DNA from: Candidatus Neomicrothrix sp. UBA814
Lineage (GTDB): Bacteria > Actinomycetota > Acidimicrobiia > Acidimicrobiales > Poriferisodalaceae
Direction: 5' to 3'
Assembly (NCBI GenBank): GCA_002296525.1
Contig: DBIA01000002.1
Coordinates: 1 to 16,873, forward strand
Length of the DNA stretch: 16,873 nucleotides
Every line of letters starts with the position of its first letter. Position 1 is the first letter of the stretch. Shown here one piece after another: positions 5,980 through 13,371 of the stretch. Made by a program: the position numbers and the translations under genes. Below the pieces are notes generated by a model, which saw only the letters and a program-made list of their open reading frames with translations, was not told the origin of the DNA and did not search any database.

Positions 5980-8028
5980 CTAATCGCTTGGTTCGACTGT
6001 GATGAACGTGCTGCCGGTTCCCGAGCCCGCGTCACCGCTCCCGACAATTAGAACCACTTCGGACCCCAAAAGAAGATCCGTTCCTGGTGACGGATCAATA
6101 CCTAAGACCTGCCCGATAGAAGGGTCACCTGCTCCAAGTTGCCTGTTAACGCGTTTGACTTCGAACCCCAAGTTTCTTAGGGCAATCTCAACCTGGCTGG
6201 CGTCCGTGGTGCCGAGAATTTCCAACGAAGGGACTTGCCCGCTTGCTGGCCCAAGTGACACAACCAGACGGACGACACTGCCCCTTTCAGCTAAACGTCC
6301 AAACCCAGGTTCAGAACGGATGACCGTGCCTACCGGGAAGTCCAAAGAGTTTTCTTGAACTACTTCGGCATCGAAACCCTCCCGGGCTAGGAAGACCCGA
6401 GCGTCCGCTATGGATTGTCCCTCTACTGAAGGAACCTCAACCTCTCCCTTACCAACCGAAACGATCAAAGTTATGACCGTCCCCTGGGGTCTTTCCTCAG
6501 TGCTTGGGACACTTTGTTCGATCACTACGTTTCGAGCAAAATCGTCACTTTGTTCGTCGACCCGTTCTACTGAAAACCCTGCACTAAGTAAAATTTCTTC
6601 GGCTTCGAGGAAATCCATTCTTTCCACTGCCGGGATTCGCACAACTGTGAGCCCCTTAGAGGCAAATAATCGGATGGGATTATCAGGATCGTTTGGTTCA
6701 GCGAGTAATAACCCAGCTCTCGGGTCTTGCTGAAATATCTGGTTTGCGGGAACGTCTTGTCGCTCCTGAAATTCAATAGTTATTTGTTCGAACCCTTCAT
6801 CGCGCAACTGATTTTCGGCATCTTGCCAATCAAGTCCCACCACGGACGGGACTCGTAGCCGACTATCGGCGTCACTAACCACACCGGGATCGTTATTTCC
6901 CGAACCTGGGCTAAATCCGTTGAGTAGCAAATAGACCAAGCCCGCCACAACAATTAACAACACCACCAGCAAAGTCGCCCAGACTCTGGTTTTGTCCGAC
7001 GTTGGTGCCGCGACTGTCGGGTTACCGTTAGGTGGCGTCGCGCTTTTGGGGTGCTCAAAGGGTTGTCCTACTGCGCTTTGCGGGGTTGGACGCGTCCCGG
7101 GTGACGGCGTCACGCGCGTTTGGACGGTTGTAGCAGCAAGGTCGCCACTTCGTTGAGTTGCTAGGACCTGCTGGCCGGTACGGAACCGTCTCAAATCACC
7201 GCGTAAATCGTCAGCTGAGGCATAACGAGTATCCGGGTCTTTGGTTAAACCAAAAAGACAAATAGCTTCAAGGGCCGGGGGGACATCAGCATTGAACTGT
7301 GATGGTGGGGTCGGAGCTTCCTGAACATGTTTGTATGCGATCGACACTGGAGTGTCGCCTGTAAATGGCGGTCCCGCAGTGAGCATTTCGTAAAGTACGA
7401 CTGACAAGGAATAGACGTCACTTCTGGGATCAGCCGGATGCCCTTGAGCTTGCTCAGGTGAGAGGTACGTGGCGGTACCCATTACTGAACCGGTTTGGGT
7501 CAAATTGTCTGAAGTATTTCCAGTAAGCGCACGCGCAATGCCGAAATCAGTAACTTTTACCTGCCCCCCCGTGGTGACCAAAACGTTTCCGGGTTTGACG
7601 TCGCGATGAACTACCCCGTTTCGATGAGCGAAAGCCAAAGCTGCAGCGATGTCAATTGCGATGTCCGCTGCGCGATCAGGGTGAAGAGGACCCTCCGCCC
7701 TAATGATTTCGGCGAGACTTCGACCTTCGACGTATTCCATAACGATGTAATAGGTGCCCGCTTCTTGACCCCAGTCGTATACGCCTACAACGTTCGGTTG
7801 GTTTAAGTTTGCCGCCGCTTGAGCTTCTCGTCGGAAGCGCTCAACGAACGACGCATCAGTCGCGTACTCGGGGAATAAAACTTTGACCGCAACAGGCCTG
7901 TCGAGAAGCTTGTCCCTACCCAGAAACACTTCGGCCATGCCCCCGCGCGCGATACGCCGATACAACTCGTATCTGCCGCTGAAAATAGGTCGGTCATTTT
8001 CGGACATTGGCATCTCTGGAGGAACCAT
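5980..8028 (-). CDS. pknB: Serine/threonine protein kinase PknB with four PASTA domains
   Basis: A 682-residue membrane kinase that senses cell-wall fragments through external PASTA repeats and phosphorylates growth and division proteins. The kinase domain spans about 18-282: glycine loop ARGGMAEV, catalytic Lys49, helix-C Glu68, HRDVKPGN (141-148, catalytic Asp143), DFG (161-163), and GTATYLSPEQ (184-193). Thr177 and Thr179 match the TxT activation-loop phosphosites of mycobacterial PknB. A Pro/Thr-rich juxtamembrane linker (300-345) leads to one membrane helix (349-369) and four PASTA repeats (about 392-460, 462-527, 529-594, 598-664). All catalytic residues are intact. The start ATG shares its A with the pbpA stop (TAATG) and has AGGGGG 6 nt upstream. 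ATG codons eight residues or fewer downstream are alternatives. No second kinase (pknA) is present in the operon. Confidence 0.97.
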   Translation of the reverse strand: MVPPEMPMSENDRPIFSGRYELYRRIARGGMAEVFLGRDKLLDRPVAVKVLFPEYATDASFVERFRREAQAAANLNQPNVVGVYDWGQEAGTYYIVMEYVEGRSLAEIIRAEGPLHPDRAADIAIDIAAALAFAHRNGVVHRDVKPGNVLVTTGGQVKVTDFGIARALTGNTSDNLTQTGSVMGTATYLSPEQAQGHPADPRSDVYSLSVVLYEMLTAGPPFTGDTPVSIAYKHVQEAPTPPSQFNADVPPALEAICLFGLTKDPDTRYASADDLRGDLRRFRTGQQVLATQRSGDLAATTVQTRVTPSPGTRPTPQSAVGQPFEHPKSATPPNGNPTVAAPTSDKTRVWATLLVVLLIVVAGLVYLLLNGFSPGSGNNDPGVVSDADSRLRVPSVVGLDWQDAENQLRDEGFEQITIEFQERQDVPANQIFQQDPRAGLLLAEPNDPDNPIRLFASKGLTVVRIPAVERMDFLEAEEILLSAGFSVERVDEQSDDFARNVVIEQSVPSTEERPQGTVITLIVSVGKGEVEVPSVEGQSIADARVFLAREGFDAEVVQENSLDFPVGTVIRSEPGFGRLAERGSVVRLVVSLGPASGQVPSLEILGTTDASQVEIALRNLGFEVKRVNRQLGAGDPSIGQVLGIDPSPGTDLLLGSEVVLIVGSGDAGSGTGSTFITVEPSD

Positions 8029-9467
8029 TAGGAACCCCCTACCTTAAAGCTCGGGAGGCGCAAAATGGCCTCGGTGATTCGGCGGGTAACTGCAGCGACA
8101 TTGGCTTCAGAAATCTGTTGATCACTGAAGTTGTCATCCTCTAGAAGTACCGCAACAACGAGCCCTGGCAGTGTCACTGGGGTCATGGCGACTGCCCAAC
8201 TGTGTTTGTCAGGAAATTGGGTAGCCACCATGCCGCCAACCGAAATGCCATCAATCGAAAGACTACGCGCCGTGCCATCCGTGACATTGTCCGCGAGTAA
8301 CTGCCTGAGTTCAGCCGCAGTTTCCTTTGACAACGCTTGACGCAACGGATCAGGAGCGAATTCTTTGAGCACTTTGCCGTCATAAGCCAGTACCCGGCTC
8401 ACTGCATGAGGCTGCATTCTGGTGCCCCCGTTGGCAATCGTGGCAAATAAGTGCGCAATCTGCAGGGGAGTGACCTTGAGACCCTCCCCCACAGCGGCGT
8501 ATGAAGCAGATGAATTCAACGACCCAGCCTCAAGGGCACCTTTTGGGCTTCCATCCAGCCGAATTGGACTCTTCGCAGTTATTCCCAATCGTTGTGAGAT
8601 ATCACTGAGTTTCTCTCGACCAATTGTGGTTCCGATCGTTGCCCAGCCCGGAGAGCAATCGGTGAGCAACAATGACCGCAAATCTCCGCCGCATGCGCCG
8701 GCATCGTGCACGATCGCTTGTGAACCTTCGCGCGGGGCCACACTCCTGACTGGAGGCACAGCGAAATCACGTAAGCCTTCTTCTATTGCTGTTGCAGCTG
8801 TGACGATCGTGAACAAGGACCCAATCTCGTAACTTTGGAATTCTGCCCGATTGAGTAAGGGCTGATTAGGGTCAGACGACAAGGCCTCGTAATCGCTTGT
8901 AACTGCACCCAAATCATGCGAAGACAAATGGTTCGGGTCGAACTGCGGAGCACTCCACAGGCCAAGTACAGATCCTGTGGCCGGGTCAAGCACTACGGCT
9001 GCTCCCACTTGTCCTGCCATAGCTGCTCTTGCAATCAGTTGAATATCATGTCGAATCGATAGCTCCAGCTGACCAGTTCGCGAGCGATCAATGAACAGGT
9101 CACGGTTGTCTTGAAGGCGAACCCCTAAATCTTTTCCCCCAAGGAAGTCGTTCTGGGTTCGTTCCAGACCCGATCCGCCGTTCTCTGCAGAAATGAAGCC
9201 GGAGACATGCGAATACAGAGGTCCATATGGATACTGCCTCAAACGGCCCTGCCTGCCGCTTACAGCGACGGTATGAGCAATAACTTCCCCATCTGCTGTT
9301 CGGATAAACCCTCGAGGTTCATCAAAGACCAGCGTGATTTCCCGAGTGTTCTGAGGATGATTTCGGAGCGTGTCTGCGTTGAAAACCTGAATAATTTCGA
9401 GGCGGAAAAAGAGCAATCCATACAAGACGAGAAAAACAACACCCACATGAGCTATTCGTCGAGTCAT
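8028..9467 (-). CDS. pbpA: PbpA-type class B penicillin-binding protein, predicted catalytically inactive
   Basis: A 479-residue protein with one N-terminal membrane anchor (about 6-26), the dimerisation-domain landmark GLERTQNDFLGG (100-111), and a transpeptidase-type domain beginning LDPATGSVLGLWS (160-172). AAVGEGLKVTPLQIAHLFAT (324-343) matches the conserved region of PbpA/FtsI proteins. All three catalytic motifs are changed. SxxK (usually GSTFK) reads GSLFT, so Ser217 remains but the lysine is Thr220. SxN (usually SCN) reads DCS (270-272). KTG reads MVA (413-415). The rest of the fold is intact, with no frameshift, and the gene overlaps rodA by 4 bp and pknB by 1 bp, so it is not decaying visibly. 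Most likely it is a structural or regulatory partner of RodA, or a beta-lactam-insensitive pseudoenzyme. Assigned to pbpA by synteny and overall pattern. Confidence 0.9.
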   Translation of the reverse strand: MTRRIAHVGVVFLVLYGLLFFRLEIIQVFNADTLRNHPQNTREITLVFDEPRGFIRTADGEVIAHTVAVSGRQGRLRQYPYGPLYSHVSGFISAENGGSGLERTQNDFLGGKDLGVRLQDNRDLFIDRSRTGQLELSIRHDIQLIARAAMAGQVGAAVVLDPATGSVLGLWSAPQFDPNHLSSHDLGAVTSDYEALSSDPNQPLLNRAEFQSYEIGSLFTIVTAATAIEEGLRDFAVPPVRSVAPREGSQAIVHDAGACGGDLRSLLLTDCSPGWATIGTTIGREKLSDISQRLGITAKSPIRLDGSPKGALEAGSLNSSASYAAVGEGLKVTPLQIAHLFATIANGGTRMQPHAVSRVLAYDGKVLKEFAPDPLRQALSKETAAELRQLLADNVTDGTARSLSIDGISVGGMVATQFPDKHSWAVAMTPVTLPGLVVAVLLEDDNFSDQQISEANVAAVTRRITEAILRLPSFKVGGS

Positions 9468-10783
9468 TGGTCACCTGGAATTTGGACTGAGATTTGAGGA
9501 AGTAACTGTGTTCGCTCGGAGACATTGGGCGCCGCCTCAGAAACTTTCAATAACAACGCCAAGGCGATGTTGCATGTGACCAATAGTGATCCGTTCAGCG
9601 CAACAAACGGGAGTGACAGCCCCGTAGGTGGAAGAAACCGAACAACGGCTGCAATCGACGCCCACGCCTGAGCCCCAAAAAATATTGCGATGCCACTGGC
9701 CAAAATGGTGTCAAACTCCGTTCGAGCGGCGACTGCGAGTCGTAGGCCAACGCCTACAAGCAATAAGTAACTCAATAAGACCGCTGCGCCGCCTATAAAC
9801 CCGAGCTCTTCTGCAAGCGGCACGAACGCGAATAAATCTGTCGCGCCGGGTATCAAGTCAGCAGAACCACCTCCAGGTCCGGTCCCTGTTAGCCCGCCAC
9901 CAGCTAGCGCGAATGATGACTGAATGCTTGCGTTACCAAGTTCAGGGTTTCCCCATGGATCAATCCACGCCGCGAAAATCGATTTGGTTTCGGCGATGCT
10001 GCCAGCCGCTACGACTAAAGAACCGGTGATTGCGGCCAAAAATACTGCTAAGTCACGCATTCGACCCGCTGCTATCCACCACATTGAGACGAAGATGATG
10101 AAGGTGGTAAACCCCAAACTCATATCGGAATGAAAGATGACGAGTATCGATATAAGTAACCAACCACCAACAAGGGGAAGAAATCGGGAGGGATCGCCAT
10201 CCAATGGTTGGACTTGTCCCAAATGTTCAGCTGTATTGCGAGATCTGTAACGACTTAACCACGCTGCGAAAAACGTAATTAGAAATAAATTTCCTAGCTG
10301 TTGTGGAGCTATTGAAACAGCTCCGATATCAATCGTTGAAGAGCTGCCTCGCGTTCCTGGACCGGCAGCAATAATGCCTGGAGCAAGAAGTAGTAGCGCG
10401 CCTACCACACCCACGTAGGGGCGAGCTTTTTGCAACCAGTTGAGATCATCTAATCCTTTTAGGACTAGCAGAAAGCCGCAGGTCGCAGCCACGCTCCATG
10501 CGAAGTGATTATTAGCTAATTCGGGATCAATCCGAACGATGAAAGCAAATCCGAGACCTTGCAATAAGGCCGTTATTGGAAATAGCAGACCATTGGACGA
10601 CGAAGCCCATCTTCTCAATGCCAGATGAGTGACGGCCCAAAGAACCATCAGCCCGGTCAAATAAGGAACTACGCCCCAACTCCAAGCCACTCGTTCGTCA
10701 ACGGCCGAAATAGTGACCGTTGCAACTGTGATGAAGGCCGCCAACAACAGCAGCGTGAGTTCTACTACCCGCTGCCTAGCCAC
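9464..10783 (-). CDS. rodA: SEDS-family protein RodA/FtsW (divergent)
   Basis: A 439-residue polytopic membrane protein with about ten hydrophobic segments. SEDS proteins polymerise glycan strands from lipid II together with a class B PBP. Recognisable landmarks are IDPWGNPELGNASIQSSFAL (274-293), GGLTGTGPGGGSADLIP (296-312), EELGFIG (325-331), and LPPTGLSLPFVALNGSL (384-400). Several hallmarks deviate. The loop usually ending in QPSE reads SIAPQQLGN (157-165), and YGGSS reads LNGSL. The TD pair expected to carry the catalytic Asp (T315-D316) sits one residue further from EELG than in E. coli FtsW. The start is GTG 10781-10783, directly abutting the pstP stop, with GGAAG upstream. Its end overlaps pbpA by 4 bp (ATGA). 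Whether it polymerises glycan is open. Confidence 0.92.
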   Translation of the reverse strand: MARQRVVELTLLLLAAFITVATVTISAVDERVAWSWGVVPYLTGLMVLWAVTHLALRRWASSSNGLLFPITALLQGLGFAFIVRIDPELANNHFAWSVAATCGFLLVLKGLDDLNWLQKARPYVGVVGALLLLAPGIIAAGPGTRGSSSTIDIGAVSIAPQQLGNLFLITFFAAWLSRYRSRNTAEHLGQVQPLDGDPSRFLPLVGGWLLISILVIFHSDMSLGFTTFIIFVSMWWIAAGRMRDLAVFLAAITGSLVVAAGSIAETKSIFAAWIDPWGNPELGNASIQSSFALAGGGLTGTGPGGGSADLIPGATDLFAFVPLAEELGFIGGAAVLLSYLLLVGVGLRLAVAARTEFDTILASGIAIFFGAQAWASIAAVVRFLPPTGLSLPFVALNGSLLVTCNIALALLLKVSEAAPNVSERTQLLPQISVQIPGDQ

Positions 10784-12007
10784 TTAGCTTCCGACCTCGC
10801 CGCCGAACTGATCAGTTTGGAGGGTCGCCACAAAAGATTGTGCTTCGTTCAACGTTGACATATGCCCGCTGTTGGCGAGCCGAGATTGATCCGTATCAGA
10901 TAGTTCCGATATTTGAATTTCTGTCCATTGTTCTAACGTCGGTTCGAACCATAGAAGACCACCAGCGCGACCTTTTTGGATTACCACATGATTCGCTACA
11001 ACATCTACGTGATAGCCGGACCGTGCATACCAGCCAATGGTGATGATCATCGCTGCAGTTGTAACGGTCAGAACCAAAGTGACTACAGCAGCTCCAAGAG
11101 AAATACGAACTTGGTCGTATAGCCAGCTTCGCTGTTTGATAGTGGATGCACGAGGCTTCATTTCGAAGTCCTTGCCTGCAGCGTGATCGGGAACGTCTAA
11201 CCCCTTATCTCCCTCATCCCCTAAATCAGTTGAATAGTCCTCAGCTACTTCGCGAAGCTCATTGTCCTCGGTTAACGGCCCGGCTTGCACATCCACGACG
11301 AGCACTGTTGAGTTATCTCGGCCACCGTGCTCATTCGCTGCTGCTACAAGTGCCTTAGCGACCGCTGCGGGATCCTCTGTGTTAGCCAACTGTTCAGCGA
11401 TTGCGCTGTCATCAAGCTCGTTTGTTAAGCCGTCACTGCACAAGACGAACCGGTCACCGACGGCAGGTTCAACTAACAATTCGTCAATCTCAACTTCTGG
11501 ATGAACACCAATAGCGCGAGTCAACATGTTTCTGTACGGGTGAACAGAGGCCGCCTCATCGTCGATCTCGCCTCGCCGGACCAATTCAGCAACGTAGCTG
11601 TGGTCTTCGGTGAGTTGTTCAAGTTGGTTGTCTCTGTACCGGTAGACCCGAGAATCTCCGACATTGAAGACAACGAACTGGTGCCCCTCTCCATGTTGGT
11701 CCACAGCTAACGCTGTGAGTGTCGTGCCCATCCCATGTAGCTCAGGCTGAGCAATGGCTGTTTCATGTACAAGCCGATTTGCATCGACTACGGCATTACG
11801 AAGATCACTAATGCTTCCACGTTCAGCCTTAGCAACTGCTCGGACAGCCAAATTGGCAGCTACTTCGCCCCCCTGATGCCCGCCCATACCGTCCGCCACG
11901 ACAAAAAGACCCCAGTCGGCGTGCATAGCATCTTGGTTGTTAGCCCGCACTCGACCTTGATCAGTAGCGCCACCCCAGGACAGTCTCAATCTTGACGGCC
12001 TGGTCAC
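10784..12007 (-). CDS. pstP: PP2C-family Ser/Thr phosphatase PstP
   Basis: A 407-residue membrane phosphatase that reverses PknB phosphorylation. The PPM/PP2C domain occupies about 8-242, with the metal and phosphate motifs intact: RANNQD (21-26), DGMGGH (39-44), GDSR (117-120), SDGL (191-194), and GGRDNST (228-234) with Asp231. An acidic linker (245-280) leads to one membrane helix (about 303-326) and a short outside tail of about 80 residues, clearly shorter than I recall for mycobacterial PstP (around 190). It contains Trp-rich sequence but no domain I recognise. The start is GTG 12005-12007, overlapping the fhaB stop by 4 bp (GTGA), with GAGGT 5 nt upstream. Position between fhaB and rodA is the conserved actinobacterial order. 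Confidence 0.95.
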   Translation of the reverse strand: MTRPSRLRLSWGGATDQGRVRANNQDAMHADWGLFVVADGMGGHQGGEVAANLAVRAVAKAERGSISDLRNAVVDANRLVHETAIAQPELHGMGTTLTALAVDQHGEGHQFVVFNVGDSRVYRYRDNQLEQLTEDHSYVAELVRRGEIDDEAASVHPYRNMLTRAIGVHPEVEIDELLVEPAVGDRFVLCSDGLTNELDDSAIAEQLANTEDPAAVAKALVAAANEHGGRDNSTVLVVDVQAGPLTEDNELREVAEDYSTDLGDEGDKGLDVPDHAAGKDFEMKPRASTIKQRSWLYDQVRISLGAAVVTLVLTVTTAAMIITIGWYARSGYHVDVVANHVVIQKGRAGGLLWFEPTLEQWTEIQISELSDTDQSRLANSGHMSTLNEAQSFVATLQTDQFGGEVGS

Positions 12008-12444
12008 GGCGTTACCTCGAAGACTGTGGATCCTATTTGCAGGTGGTCACCGGCGCGGAGATTGGTTGCCGATGAAACTTTCTGCCTATTGAGATAGGTG
12101 CCGTTGGTGGACCCCAAATCTTCTAGGACGTGTTCACTGTCCCGTCGAAAAATTCGGGCGTGAATTTGACTCGCATAACTATCGTCGACGGTGACTTCAC
12201 ACGTTGCTGCGCGACCAATGGTTATTTCCTCAGTGAGTTCGTGTCGTTGACCGCTAAGTGTTTCAGGAGTTCGGACGATCAACACATTCGCGGGACGATG
12301 ACCCCTAATGAACGGATTAACGCGAGATCGGATATCGCGGGTTGGTTTTATCCCCACCCAAATGGCTCGAATGACCCGTAACAGAAATAGGTGGATCAGG
12401 ATCAGGAGAAGAATTGTTAGAAGCCTGACGAGCTGAGGTGACAT
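12004..12444 (-). CDS. fhaB: FHA-domain membrane protein FhaB (FipA)
   Basis: 146 residues: one N-terminal membrane helix (about 8-28), a basic stretch, then a C-terminal FHA domain (about 53-146) that binds phosphothreonine peptides. FHA signature residues are present: Gly77-Arg78 in ITIGR, Ser92 and His95 in YASQIHARI, and GSTNGTYLN (111-119). Size and layout match mycobacterial FhaB, a PknB substrate tied to cell division. Its ATG sits in TGATG with the fhaA stop and has GGAGG 8 nt upstream. It overlaps pstP by 4 bp. Confidence 0.93.
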   Translation of the reverse strand: MSPQLVRLLTILLLILIHLFLLRVIRAIWVGIKPTRDIRSRVNPFIRGHRPANVLIVRTPETLSGQRHELTEEITIGRAATCEVTVDDSYASQIHARIFRRDSEHVLEDLGSTNGTYLNRQKVSSATNLRAGDHLQIGSTVFEVTP

Positions 12445-13085
12445 CAGACCACCTCCACCCGTAGTTCATGATCGCCGATGCTCACAATGTCACCGTGCAA
12501 GAGTCGGTGGGTATCGACTGCGATGCCGTTTACAAGAGTGCCGTTGGTAGAGCCCGTATCAACAATGAACAACCCGTGCTGGTCCGCTCGGATTTCTGCG
12601 TGATGCCGACTCACATTCGATCCGGCTAGCACGACCCCGCAATCGTCGTTTCTTCCGAGGATTTGAGGTGTGGTGATGGCTATCTGAAGACCATCAGATG
12701 TGACTAAGACAGCTTCATCTCCGATGGGAGCGTCCCGGAACTCTCCCGATATGTCACAGCGACCAGTTCTGAATCTGGGGTTTGTCGCAAAATCAATTGA
12801 TAAAGGACCAGTAAGCCCTAAGCCTTTTAGGCGCGCATGAGTGTGGGCCACTTCGATCAGTTGACGCCGTAGCGACTCTTCTGCATTTCCGAAGCGGTCC
12901 CTGTCTTTTTGGGCAAAAGCGACAATGAGGTGGTTAGGAACAATTGGGTGACCATGCGTGTCGCTGGTGCGTTCCTTGTCGAGAAGACGAGTGACTTTGT
13001 GCCCTAAGGCTCTAGGGCTGACGGGCGTGCGCAAAACACGCGAAGATGCTCTACCCATAGCGTCGCGTATGCCTTTGAGACCCAT
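12444..13085 (-). CDS. fhaA: FhaA: DUF3662 domain plus FHA domain
   Basis: 213 residues from ATG 13083-13085. The N-terminal part (MGLKGIRDAMGRASSRV to about residue 115) matches the DUF3662 domain typical of FhaA. The FHA domain spans about 135-213, with LGRNDDC, SRHHAEI (159-165) and GSTNGTLVN (178-186) all intact. In mycobacteria FhaA binds the phosphorylated pseudokinase domain of MviN/MurJ and so restrains lipid II flipping; that role here is inference. The linker between the two domains is very short, whereas mycobacterial FhaA (about 527 residues) has a long disordered one. An upstream ATG (13151) would add 22 Arg-rich residues unlike the family start. ATG 13085 carries a TACACT box 9 nt upstream and no close Shine-Dalgarno. 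It is the first gene of the six-gene operon. Confidence 0.92.
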   Translation of the reverse strand: MGLKGIRDAMGRASSRVLRTPVSPRALGHKVTRLLDKERTSDTHGHPIVPNHLIVAFAQKDRDRFGNAEESLRRQLIEVAHTHARLKGLGLTGPLSIDFATNPRFRTGRCDISGEFRDAPIGDEAVLVTSDGLQIAITTPQILGRNDDCGVVLAGSNVSRHHAEIRADQHGLFIVDTGSTNGTLVNGIAVDTHRLLHGDIVSIGDHELRVEVV

Positions 13086-13094
13086 TGTTACTTG

Positions 13095-13100
13095 AGTGTA
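13095..13100 (-). promoter_or_regulatory. Candidate -10 of the fhaA-pknB operon
   Basis: Minus-strand TACACT (TANNNT) lies 9 nt before the fhaA ATG, compatible with a leaderless or nearly leaderless mRNA for the whole operon. No -35 match is visible. A GGAGG lies about 20 nt upstream of ATG, too far to serve as ribosome binding site. Confidence 0.4.
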
Positions 13101-13199
13101 GGACCGCCTCCCTCGGGTCGGGCGTCGCCTGCAATGAACAGACGACATCATCTTGGCGGAAGAAAGTTGTTGGGCAGCTACGCTGGTCGATCCAAATCA

Positions 13200-13283
13200 G
13201 CGCGAGTGGCGGAACTGGCAGACGCGCAGGCTTCAGGTGCCTGTGCCCGCAAGGGTGTGAGGGTTCAAGTCCCTCCTCGCGCA
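13200..13283 (+). tRNA. tRNA-Leu, anticodon CAG
   Basis: An 84-nt class II tRNA. The 7-bp acceptor stem GCGCGAG/CTCGCGC is perfect. The anticodon stem CAGGC/GCCTG encloses loop TTCAGGT with CAG at 13234-13236. A long variable arm follows (CCC-GCAA-GGG), then the T arm GAGGG-TTCAAGT-CCCTC and discriminator A at 13283. CCA is not encoded, as is common in actinobacteria. A TANNNT box (TACGCT, 13179-13184) lies 15 nt upstream and may be its -10. It diverges from fhaA; a tRNA-Leu beside fhaA is also seen in Mycobacterium tuberculosis. Confidence 0.96.
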
Positions 13284-13371
13284 CACAAGTGTGTGCTCGT
13301 TCTAGCGGGGCTTAGACAGATAGCTCAAGCTGTACGCAGAACCTAGACATATAGGGCTGCGATTAGCTTCT

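Noticed and set aside
5964..5986. Tandem CTAATCGC CTAATCGC at the pknB stop codon
   Set aside because: Two copies of 8 bp only. It is most easily a small local duplication with no sign of a functional repeat array.
8813..8830. Sequencing error as the sole cause of the missing PBP lysine (ACG for AAG)
   Set aside because: A single-base error could explain the first motif, but the SxN and KTG motifs are independently altered by several bases, so an error does not account for the pattern.
13086..13151. Upstream ATG adding 22 Arg-rich residues to FhaA
   Set aside because: The extra residues do not look like the family N-terminus, and the segment contains the candidate operon promoter.
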